From NCBI GenBank assembly GCA_009760855.2, contig WPIO01000001.1, positions 17,932,501 to 17,996,500 on the forward strand: 64,000 nucleotides of DNA. Reading direction: 5' to 3'. Positions within the stretch are counted from its first letter, which is position 1, and every line of letters starts with the position of its first letter. Position numbers and translations under genes: made by a program. Shown here in pieces: positions 24,254 to 35,065 of the stretch. The notes below the pieces were generated by a model. It worked only from the letters and a program-made list of their open reading frames with translations. It searched no databases and was not told where the DNA came from. The stretch comes from Cristatella mucedo. Lineage: Eukaryota; Bryozoa; Phylactolaemata; Cristatellidae.

Positions 24254-25287
24254 CTGCCAGCGTTCCGAACGGCGCTCGCTCTAGCATGCGCTGCAGCAGC
24301 ACCACAGGTCACGCCGATGACCCGGTCTGCCACGAGGAGATAAATTTAGATACATTGTGCTGCACATGTCCACGATTGCAGTAAATAAAGCTCCAGGCCA
24401 CGTGATGTGCACAGCAAAATTTATCCAACCGAAATAAGAAATAGTCTAGCATCGTACATCGTACAGAGCTGAGCTCGAATTTCACACTGGTAAGTGAAGC
24501 TGAGCCGATTACATCTGGATTAGACAAAGTTTGCGTAATTGTTTTTTCTTTTATGTGTAGGATGTCAAGAACACCATCTACCATTTCTAACAGATTTGTC
24601 TTTCGAAAGGTATCCTAAACAGATATTTGATTGTCGGAAAATTTTTATAAGTATTTTCTTAAAACAAAATTACACAGATTTCTTAAGATCGAAAGTCTTG
24701 GTAGCATACGAAGACTTTCCAGACTGACTTTCAAGAATTTATATTCTGCACGGAAGGGAGATTTTAGACACGCAACGGCAGTCTATAAATCTCAAGCAAG
24801 GAAGAAGAATACATTAAGCAAATTATAAGCAAAAACAAAGGAGGCATGCCAACTGTGCACGGCGCCTTTAACTATTTTATGCTTGCAGACATTGTGCATG
24901 CTACCACTTACTATTTGATTATGCTTCTTTTACAGAGCACGAAGCTGTGCATCAAACGCACACCTAATCCCCAAATATTCTAGCTCCTGCTAAAAAGAAA
25001 TGGTCGCCTCCTCAGGAAGCGGTCTCTGATTGCGTGCACGGAAGAAGCACGACTCGAGTGGCTCTCTAACCACTACAAAAACAAAACGATTAAACTCTAC
25101 TGCTTCGAGTCTGAATCTCAGCATCGAAATAGAGTGCCGCCCGGAAGCCTCTTTACAGTCATCTGAGATGAGACGGTGCGATTGCCCATTCGGAGAGACT
25201 GCAGCTGCACCCAGAAGCTGCAGTCTCTGCCTGGCAGCTCCATCCATAAACAAATTAACAGACTCCCTTACGAGCACAAAGAGACGG
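24254..25287. other. Upstream flank of the TMEM70-like exon
   Basis: Should contain the first exon or promoter of that gene. I could not identify a presequence exon. A weak L2 UTR remnant lies at 24840-24965. Confidence 0.4.
24840..24965 (+). mobile_element. Possible L2 3' UTR remnant
   Basis: GACATTGTGCATGCTACCAC and the following bases resemble the L2 3' UTR (CACTGTGCATGCTGCCAC in other copies), but the tail is not recognisable. Confidence 0.45.
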
Positions 25288-25396
<109 letters not shown>

Positions 25397-25404
25397 TTGA
25401 TATC

Positions 25405-25990
25405 CAAGTCCTTTTTGAGTGCTTATCATACTCGGGCATCTCTGGTGCACTGCATTGCAACGGTTTAGGTCTGATCTCAAGAGGGATTTTTCAGAACAGT
25501 TGTCAACTAACTGCCTACGGTTTTCTGATGAACCTTTAAATATGCCACCAGGGACCTATTCCAGGTCCACATTTTCCCACGATTTATACTTGCAGATGTA
25601 ATCGCTGAGCACAACCTAGGCTTTAATTTTTATGCATATGACATATAGTTGTACTCATGCTTTGATCTTTCATTGCCTTACAACATTCCAAACTGTCTCA
25701 ACTCTCTTACAGCTTGTCTTGCTATATTCACTTGGACAATAATAATAATAACAAATTACTTACACAAAACACCAAGACAACTCAAACCTCCTCCCAGGCA
25801 CTTTATATATGATGGACAAGAAGCATGACAATTGGTTAGTTATAAACAACACACGACACAAACTGAATAGTTGTGGGTGACTAAGCATCACCCAGAAACT
25901 GGACAGCCTAACTCTCAAAAATGGGCTCGGCCAGCATATCTCTGCAGTGGATAGACAACCACATTAGCTCCACAGTCAAGCCTGAGCACT
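25405..25990 (+). mobile_element. Decayed L2 reverse transcriptase fragment
   Basis: Broken frames match the domain of the neighbouring element: SGISGALHCNGL for GITGTALQWF, then YAYDIQLYSCFD where the catalytic YADD should be, then HISSTVKPEHF. An inverted L2 tail piece with AAT repeats interrupts it at about 25738-25860. It abuts the younger copy that begins near 26010. Confidence 0.8.
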
Positions 25991-26009
25991 TTTAGCAACA
26001 TGGTTTGAT

Positions 26010-28195
26010 TGGGGCTTATTCAGATAAGGCATACAAAAGATCCGGACTAACTGTCCATCGACAGACATATGAAGACTACTGTAGGTCGTAGCAATCGATC
26101 CTAGCAAAGGCTAAGTCTAGCTTCTATAAAAACATTGTTGAATCACAGATGCACAATCCAAAAATGCTGATGTCGACAATAAACCATCTCCTCAACCGTT
26201 CCCAGGTTAGCTCCTTACCAGATGATCCTTGTGATGATCTAGCCGATCGCTTCTCTCGATTCTTTGTGCAGAAGATAGACAAAATCAGGGAATCCATCCC
26301 TGCGATGACAACCTTCCTACTAGAATGCTGTTCCTCGGTTCCTGGCTGCGCCTCAATGTCTGCATTTAAACAGGTCACCAGTGATGTAGTCCTAAAGCTC
26401 GTATCTCAATCAAAGAAGACAACAAGTCCACTGGACCCTATTCCCACTGTCCTGCTCCTACGTTGCATTGATCTGCTGCTGCCATGCATAACCAGCATCA
26501 TTAATATGTCATTAGCCTCAGGTCAGGTCCCAGCACCTTTCAAAAAAGCTGTAGTCAGGCCACTTCTCAAGAAAGCTACACTAGACCAAAAGAACTTGAG
26601 CAACTACCGCCCAGTCTCCCTTCTACCATTCCTATCAAAGACACTGGAACGGGTCGTGGCAGACCAGCTGAACTCGTATATCGAAACCTCACACCTTGCT
26701 AGTAAGTTCCAGTCTGGCTTTAGAGCTAATCACTCCACAGAGTCAGCATTGCTTCGGGTATACAACGACCTACTTAGGAATGCAGACATGGGTAGAGTGT
26801 CTCTTCTTGTTTTGCTCGATCTTTCGGCAGCTTTTGATACCATCGATCACAAAGTACTTCTAGAGCACCTCTCATCTCGCCTGGGCATCACTGGCACTGC
26901 TCTGCAGTGGTTCAGGTCCTATCTCAGTGGGAGACTCCAGAGTGTTGACGTGAATGGACAAAGATCATCTGAGGTACCTCTGAAATATGGAGTACCTCAG
27001 GGCTCTGTGCTAGGTCCGGTCCTTTTCACCGTTTATACTCTCCCTCTCGCTGATGTGATTGCCAAGCACAATCTAGGCTTTCACTTCTATGCGGATGACA
27101 CTCAGTTGTACCTTTGCTTTGATCCCTCCCAGCCTTCGAGCACCTCAAATTCTCTCAACTCACTTGCTGCATGCATTGATGACATCCGATCATGGATGGC
27201 AGCAAATTTTCTAAAACTAAACGATGATAAAACTAACTTACTAGTTATGGGCAAACCTAGTGTTATTCAGAAATTGGAAAGGCTGACTTTCAAAATTGGC
27301 TCTGCCAGCATATCTCCAGTTGCATCAGCTCGAAATCTAGGTGTCATATTCCAAAGCGACCTCTCGTTAGACGACCACATCAGCTCCACAGTCAAATCAG
27401 CCTATTTTCAGCTTCATAACATTGCTAAAATTAGGGCTTGTTTAGATAAGGATACCACGTCCAAGTTGGTCCATGCATTCGTGACATCTCGTCTCGATTT
27501 CTGCAACTCACTGCTTACTGGCCTACCAGCATGTGCGATCAGGCGATTGCAGCTGGTGCAAAACTCTGCAGCTAGGCTTGTCTGTCGTGAGCGTCGCAGT
27601 TGCCACATTACTCCACTTCTCGCCGACCTGCACTGGTTACCAGTCAAGCAACGTATTGACTTCAAGGTTTTGTCGCTCACTTTTAGGTCTCTTCATTCTA
27701 TGGCTCCAGCCTATCTTTCAGATATACTACCCCATCAGGCAAAGCATCGTACCACTCGCTTTTCGGAATCCAACAGTCTAGAAATACCTCGTACAAACCT
27801 TAAATCCTTTGGAGACCGTGCATTTAGCTCGTATGCTCCCACAGCCTGGAACTCCCTCCCGACCTGCATCAGAACATCCCCTGACCTGACCAGATTTAAA
27901 AGAAACTTAAAAACATACCTATTTAGGACAGCATTTAGTGGGTCCTTGTGATTCGTCCTCGATGTGCTTATGCGTGCTGACACTGTTCATGCTGCCACTA
28001 ACCACATTTGCATGCTGACCCAGTGCATGTAACCCCTAACCATGTTATTCATTTTGTTTGTTTTTCAAGCATGATTTTACTTACTATTCTATTGCGTATC
28101 ACTTTGCAGCAAATGTAAAGCGCCTAGAAAGAGATTAAGTTCTCTGAGGGCGCTTTATCAAGTGCAATATTATTATTATTATTATTATAAGGATA
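26010..28195 (+). mobile_element. 5'-truncated L2-clade LINE with open reverse transcriptase frame
   Basis: The frame 26149-27951 (600 codons, extendable back to about 26020 with one stop) encodes reverse transcriptase. Visible motifs are SNYRPVSLLPFLSKTLERVV, LLDLSAAFDTIDH (motif A), YGVPQGSVLGPVLF (motif B) and FYADDTQLYL (motif C, catalytic Asp pair at 27091-27099). The C-terminal region has HITPLLADLHWLPVKQRIDF and SYAPTAWNSLPTCIR, characteristic of L2/CR1 elements. The 3' UTR ends in a conserved tail (AAAGCGCCTAGAAAGAGATT) followed by an ATT repeat. The endonuclease half is missing, so this copy cannot move on its own. The long intact frame suggests recent insertion. Confidence 0.93.
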
Positions 28196-28660
28196 CCGCA
28201 GACAGGCTAGGCTGGTCCATGCATTTGAGACATCCCATCTAGACTCCAGCAACTCACTACTTGCATGTCTTCTTGCCTAGTGCAATAAAACGTTTTAAGT
28301 TGGTACAAAACTCTGCAGCCAGGCTTTCGTCTGTCGTGATTGTCGGAACTGCCCCGGCTCCCATCAAGCAGCACACCAACTTCCTGGAGCTCTTCCACTT
28401 TAAGGTCCTGTCACTCACTTTTAGGTCCGTACGATCTCTTACTTTGACCTACCTGTCTGAAACACCTCCTTATCATCACAGCACCAGCTCCACTGACTCA
28501 AGCCGTTTAATCAACTGTGCTTATAATCAACCCCGAATCCTCTGGAGACCATGCGCCAGTTTGTAAGCGCCCAAAACCTAGAATTCACTCCCGACTGACA
28601 TCATAACATCCGACTTGACAGCCAATTTAAAAGGAAGCTAACCTACCTGATCCGTAAATT
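28196..28660 (+). mobile_element. Decayed L2 3' fragment
   Basis: Directly follows the ATT tail of the intact-frame element. Frames such as KRFKLVQNSAARLS and FKVLSLTFRSVRSL match the L2 C-terminal region, with frameshifts and stops. Confidence 0.8.
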
Positions 28661-30689
28661 AAATTAAATATTAGCTGATTTATCAGCCTCATTTATATAC
28701 GAGTTAACATTTAAATAAATGTGCCACGACATTTTGGAGCACCTGGGGCAACTGAACTAGTATGAACATACATTTCCAACCGAAAGTCCTGCATCAAGAA
28801 CTATCGATCTCTATGGTTTCCCATGAATACGACATAACAGGCTATTTGCATGTGTCAACTAGCAGCCAAAAAACATGTTCGAGCTAAAAAAAAAGTCAGC
28901 CAGGCAACGAGTTATTAAGCCCCTCCAACAAGATAAACCCCTCTAAAGTATACCAAACGACATCAAACTAAACAGAATAAAACCTACGAGACACAAAACC
29001 TACAAGACAATGACTGTCGGAGAACTGAAAACGTTCTGGAACATACACCTGCTCAATATTGCAGACTATCAGGTAGCAAATGATAGGTGCATTTTACCAA
29101 AGATTTTCCTCGAGGTTGTAGCCTTTGGAATTAAACGAATGTTCGTTCAGCGTTCAGATTAATTCAGTTTTGGGCTCGTAAGACTCCCAAGAGCGAAAAG
29201 CACTGCTATTTCTGTTTATTCCACAGGTGTAGCAGCACCCAAAAAAAAATTGCTATTCGTTACTTCAGCATTAATAACTAAAAATTAAAGAGAAGCTTAT
29301 TGAGAATTACCCTTATAAAACACCCTTATTGAGAATACGATTCACTACAGAGATTTGAAAGCAAAAAGCAAGCAGTATATGCACGACACAACAACATTAA
29401 TGATCCAGAATCTCGCAAAAGGCAGTCATACAAAGTTTTTGGCCGATTCTTTTGACTTTAACCTTTAAAACCACGAGTTCGTGAGACAGCCTTAACTGAA
29501 GTGCACACGTACCACTCTCAATTAACTTGCAGGCCTCAGTAAGTGAAGTGACATGCAGTTTCGAGACATGACTGAGTCACAATGAGGCCAGGGATTCTCT
29601 GGAAAATGAACCTTGATCTTTCTAAAGCTAGGCAATAATTGCCGGTGGCGCACCCCATCTGATCGGCTTCCCTGACACTGCAACATGTCAGCTTCCTTCG
29701 CTATGCCCCAGGATCAAGTAGGGGCAAGTATGCAAACAAGATACAGGTCATTAGCTGCAACGCCTGTGTTTGCAATGCGCTTAAAAACGCTTATTTTGCA
29801 TGCTGTGTTTTCGCGACTTTTTCATCTTCCTTAGAAATCTCCTAGATGGAACATCACTGCTTCAGGCGTTGCTTTCTAATCCATTTGCATGTTCAAAAGG
29901 CCTCTTACCCAGCAGGAAAACATGTACAAGACACGCTAGTTTAGCCCTGTGGTTAAGGTGCCTTTAAGTAGCTGAGGTCGTAGGCTCGAGCCCCCCTTGT
30001 GGTGCTATACACATGAATTATATATATATATATATATATATATAAGAACCGAGGGTCAAGGTGAATGTATTTGCAGATCGAGGTCGTAGGCTCGGGCCCT
30101 GCAGCATATATGAAGCACCTCATTAGAGATTGAAATCTTTTAGGACACTATACAAATGAATTATGTTTATATATTTACAATAATCTGACGGTTCACTTCA
30201 GGCAGAGAACGTACATATATTCTTTAAGGGTTGCATGCAAAATCAAAGTTCGAGAACAACTATACCGATTTCACGCAACTACTTGCTATTATTAAAACAG
30301 TGAGTAGGACTGCATAGTGGGATGGGTAAACATACCTTCACAATGCTCAATTGCCCTAAATGTCGACACATTGAAATGCCGAGCTTAGTTGCTCTGCTTG
30401 ATAACCTGAAGACAAAAAGGCAGAACACGAGCTTATAAGGCTGTACGATGCTTTTGACTTCTGCAACACAAGTCAGATGGCGATGGTGCTGCACGGTAGT
30501 GACAACAGCAGTCACACACATAGGGCACTGTGCTGACGTGCCCACCCACAGGCGTGGCTGCCCATCTCCTCTTATGAAAACTGCGACTGGATGCCGGCAG
30601 CGTCTCTGGTGCCCTCCAACAACTGGTAGATTAATTCAACTAAACACACTACAACTGACGCCACTCTGACAGACAGGTTTTTCTTTCTT
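28661..30689. other. AT-rich, no gene seen
   Basis: Apart from the two SINE copies at 29932-30165 and a (TA)n run, nothing recognised. Confidence 0.5.
29932..30165 (+). mobile_element. Two SINE family B copies in tandem
   Basis: The first (about 29932-30020) has TTTAGCCCTGTGGTTAAGGT, GGCTCGAGCC and a shortened tail, then (TA)n. The second (about 30045-30165) has an eroded head, GGTCGTAGGCTCGGGCCC and a full tail. Confidence 0.75.
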
Positions 30690-32445
30690 CCATACGCTTA
30701 GATCAATCAAAAGTGGTGGAGTCAAAATCGTCACGCACTGTCCTCCTTCAATTTCAAACCGTTTGCAGTCCCTTCGAAGCAGTCTTGCGAATCTCTTGTT
30801 TTGAGTCCCTCTAATAACAAGCTGCCAATGGTGGCAGTAATCTACCGCCATCCCCCAGGTAACAAGTCCTTCTTTATGATTTCTTGGATCTAATTTCGAT
30901 TCCGTGCGCAAGAAATTAATTTTTCTTCGCTATGGATTTTAAAATTCATTTTGACAAATTAACTGATGCCTTAAGTGCCGAATCTCGTGCACCGATTGAC
31001 TCATTTTCTCTTGTGGCTCATGTGATGGACCCTAATTACACCACGGGTCACACACTCGATCAAATATTCTCCCACAAGTGCATGCTATCATCCGCTATTA
31101 TTCCCAAATTCTGCTCTTCTGAACACACACAGATCTCATTCAGTCTACAGTGTGTGCCCTCCTCCAGAGCCAAAATCATCTGTGAATCGCGGAACCTCAA
31201 GAGCTTTGACACCAATGCTGTCCTCGAGAAAACTATCTTCTTCACCCGGCTGCTCAATCCACAGTTCCGACCTTTCATTATTGGCACAATGCTACAATAC
31301 ACTCGCTGACGACATGCTCAACGAGTTTGCCCCTCTGACCTAGCAAAATGTGCACCCACGACCAGACGGCCCATTGTTTACTGCAGACATTAGATGAGCA
31401 GGGTCTACTATGCAGATTTTTGAGAAAGCATACAGAAGACCGACACCTATCGGCAGCAGGCATATGAAGACTATTGAAGATCATACCAATCGATCCTTTC
31501 AGAGGCTTCTTGTCTTGCTTCTATGAAAATACTGTATCACAGGTGCACAATCCAACAATGCTGATTTCTACCGTAAACCATCTCCTTAATCGTTTGCAGG
31601 TTAGCTCCTTACTGAGTGATGCTTACGGTGATCTAGCCGATTGCTTCTCTCGCTTCTTTGTCAACAAGACAAACAAGATCAGGGAGTCCATCCCTAAGAT
31701 AGCAGCATCCCCTCTGGACTCATGTCCCTCAATAACAATCCCACAGGGCTCCTCTCACTCAAGTCCGTGCAGCACCTCAATGACTACATTCAAGGATGCC
31801 ATGATGAGTGACCTCATCCTGCAATTCATCTCCCAGTCAAAGAAGACTACTTTTCTTCTAGACCCTATTCCCACTGTCCTAGCTCTACGATGTATAAATC
31901 TGCTGTTACCATGCATACTTAACACAATAAATATGTCCTTAGCCTAAGGTCATGCCCCTGCAGTCTGGTTACTTTCAGCTACATAACATTGCTGAAATTT
32001 GGGCTTGCTTAGACAAGGATACTACATCCAAACTGGTCCATGCATTTTCGACATCCCCTTCCGACTTCTGTAACTCACAGCCTGCTGGTCTACCAGCCTG
32101 TACAATCAGGCACTTACAGTTGGTGGAAAACTCCAAAGCTAGGCTTGTCTGTCGTGAGCGGTGCAGTTGCCATATCACACCACTTCTAGCCAACATGCAC
32201 TAGCTCTCAATAAGCAACACATTGACTTCAAGGGTCTGTGACTCACTTTAAGTCCGGTCATTCTTTGGTTCCACCCTACCCATCAGAATACTCACACCAC
32301 GTAGCTAGGCATCGTACCACCTGCTTTTCTGACTCAAACCGTTTAGCTAGACCTCCTATGGACCATAAATCCTTTGGAGACCGTGCCTTTAGTTAGTATG
32401 CTCCTATAGCCTGGAACTCACTCCCGACTGATGCCACGACATCCC
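30690..32445 (+). mobile_element. Decayed L2 copy spanning endonuclease and reverse transcriptase
   Basis: 30930-31150 encodes an endonuclease end (TLDQIFSHKC ... EHTQISFSLQ, where SDH would be expected). 31540-31950 matches the reverse transcriptase N-terminus (MLISTVNHLLNRLQVSSL). The catalytic part is deleted near 31950 and the C-terminal region resumes (FQLHNIAEIWACLDKD). Many stops; not functional. Confidence 0.85.
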
Positions 32446-32454
32446 ATGTGCATT

Positions 32455-32838
32455 TATAATAATAATAATAATACATTTGAGATAGCACCCCTAGATAACT
32501 CGATCTTTTACAAGGCACTTAACATCTGCAGCAAGGCAAGCACGATCGAATGGTTAGTGGTAACATGCTCAATAAACAACAACAGTAACATGGTTAGGGG
32601 TGAAACACACAGGGTCAGCATGCAAGTATGGTTAGTGGCAGCATGAACAGTATCAGTATGCATAAGCACATAAATGGCAAATCACAGGACCCACTAAATG
32701 CTGTGATAAATAGATGATTTTAGTTTCTTTGTAAATGTGGACAAGTCAGATGTCGTGACGAAAGTAAGAAGTGAGTTCCAGGCTTTGAGAGCATACAAAC
32801 TAAAGACACGGTCTCCAAAGGATTTGAGATTTGTATTA
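32455..32838 (-). mobile_element. L2 3' end, minus strand, left arm of an inverted pair
   Basis: (AAT)n, inverted tail block, inverted UTR and inverted coding end up to GGTCTCCAAAGGATTTGAG. The next base begins a plus-strand L2 copy. Confidence 0.85.
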
Positions 32839-33225
32839 ACCTTAAATCCTTTGGAGACCGTGCATTTAGTTCATATGCTCCCAAAGCCTGGAACTCCCTC
32901 CCGACCTGCGTCAGAACATCCCCTGACCTGACCACATTTAAAAGGAACTTAAAAACACACCTATTTAGGACAGCATTTAGTGGGTCCCTGTGATATGTCC
33001 TTCACGTGCTTATGCGTGCTGACACTGTGCATGCTGCCACTAACCACATTTGCATGCCGACCCTGTGCATGTCACCCCTAACCATGTTATTCATTGTTTG
33101 TTTTTCAAGCATGATTTTACTTACCATTCAATTGCATTTCCCTTTGCAGCAAATGTAAAGCGCCTAGAAAGAGATTAAGTTCTCTGAGGGCTTTATCAAG
33201 TATATTATTATTATTATTATTATGA
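32839..33225 (+). mobile_element. L2 3' end, plus strand, right arm of an inverted pair
   Basis: AAATCCTTTGGAGACCGTGC through the UTR and the tail to (ATT)n. It is closely similar to the 3' end of the 26-28 kb copy. Confidence 0.87.
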
Positions 33226-33735
33226 GGTATAGATAAACAGTTAGATTCCAAAAAGCGGGTGGAACGATGCTTAGCCTTGACTGGGAGCCAGTGCAGATCG
33301 GCGAGAAGTGGTGAGATGTGGTAACTGCGATACTCACGACAAACAAGCCTAGCTGCCGAGTTTTGCACTAGCTGTAAGCACCTGAGTGCACAGGCCGATA
33401 GACCAGCAAGCAGCGAGTTACAGAAGTCAAGACGGGATGTCACAAATGCACGGACCAATTTAGATGTTACGACATTTAAAAAGAACTAAAAACACTGTTA
33501 ATAGCAGCATTTGGTGGGACCTTGTGTGGTAATGCTGACACCGTGCATGCTACCATTAACCATATTTTACATGCTGACACTGTGTGTGTCACCTCTAACC
33601 ATGTTATGTTTGTTGACATTATGCATGTTACCACTAATTATTTGACCATGCTTCCTTTACAGTATATGTAAAGTGCCTAAAATGAGAACTTTTCTGAAAG
33701 CACTAAGCAAATGTATTATCCTTGTTATTGTTAGG
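33226..33735. mobile_element. L2 internal fragment (minus) joined to an old 3' fragment (plus)
   Basis: 33226-33470 on the minus strand encodes FVTSRLDFCNSLLAGL and HISPLLADLHWLPVK. From 33471 a diverged plus-strand 3' UTR and tail follow (ATGTAAAGTGCC). The junction falls at about 33470. Confidence 0.75.
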
Positions 33736-34424
33736 ATAATAATTCATGAGCCAGCAGAACCGTGCAGCTAGCCAGCTGACATCGACAGCCCACGGACGTC
33801 AGTACGAAAGGCATGGATCAGGCAGCATCGTTGACGAAAGAACCATTCGGCAATAAAAGGCACTTGCACTTTTGCGACCTGGTAGCAGGTGTGCACACAT
33901 CCGCAGCAGGAAATCTTGCACTGTCCTCTGCAAGCGTGGAGATTGCCTCGAAGGCTCGTCTGCCGCCACACAACAGGCTGCTGAATCGGCCGATCTCCAT
34001 CCTTTGACAAGACCTAGCCGTTAATGCTCCGGCCATCCAGGCTGTGGCTTTGGTGGCTGCGTTTCGACCTAAGGTGTCCCTCAGCCAGGCACCTCGGCCA
34101 GGCACCTTCTAGTACTTACTCTTCAGCACCTGACAACCCGAATCCCTGCATTCAGGCGCTCAAAGCCGACTCGATGGCCTCCAGAAAGCCAGCACACACT
34201 CGACTTGGGCTGGGGTCGAACAGTAAATCCTTGAACTGTGCACGCCTTCTGTGGGAGGCGTGCAGCTCTGCTGCAGCTGCCCTGCATTCAGGCAGTGGTT
34301 TAGACAACCTACTCGAGGCTTGCCAGCAGCTCACCAGTAAAAACAATACACGTGTATGCATATACATATAAATAAATATATGCATGCATACACACATATA
34401 TGTATAAACATACGTGCACACAAA
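33736..34424. other. Repeat-poor island of uncertain nature
   Basis: Richer in GC than the surroundings, with coding-like frames on both strands (plus 34024-34371; minus 33818-34105 and 34152-34350). None has a recognisable motif, and no exon chain could be built. Confidence 0.3.
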
Positions 34425-34523
34425 TATGTACACACACACACACATACACACACACAAATACACACACACACACACACAAATACACACACACACACACACA
34501 CAAATACACACACACACACACAC
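34425..34523. repeat. (CA)n microsatellite with AAATA interruptions
   Basis: CACACA runs regularly broken by CAAATA. Confidence 0.95.
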
Positions 34524-34874
34524 GAGCGTGCGATACGAACGCACACGTATACATATGTATATTTAAAAAGGCTGCTGCTCGGTTGCTTAGTCAAAGCGAC
34601 TGATGCTGAACGATTTCAATCCTTAGCAGATATCATCATTCTATAGCTCTTGCGGTTTTATAGCATTAAATTCTCTTACAAAGGGAGCAGCTAAAACATG
34701 CTCACACACATCATCTGTAAGAAAGCTGTTACACCCACACGCATTCCTTAAGTGAGCTTTACGGAAGTGCATGGGAAACTGCGAGGCAACGCAGCTCAAA
34801 TTTGCAAGCGGAATGGGTTAACCTACGTGTATAAGGAGATGAGACAGCAAAGGGCATCGGCGTATCCATGCATC

Positions 34875-35065
34875 CTGAGTCATTTAATACTGGGTCTTAG
34901 CCCAGGAGGTAAGCTCGCTCTTCACGACACCTTCGCGGGTCCGAGGCCTGCAGTGGGCGATCCTTAATTGCCCAATGCAAGCGGCGGTGATACCCATGAA
35001 TTAAGGCTCTTCTGCCGCTATACAAATGAAGCTGTTAGATCAGCTAAACTTTTCTACTCGCAGCC
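34875..35065 (+). mobile_element. SINE family A
   Basis: AGGAGGTAAGCTCGCTCTTC, degraded B box GGGTCCGAGGCC, GTGGGCGATCCTTAATTGCC and TAAGGCTCTTCTGCCGCTAT. Confidence 0.82.
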
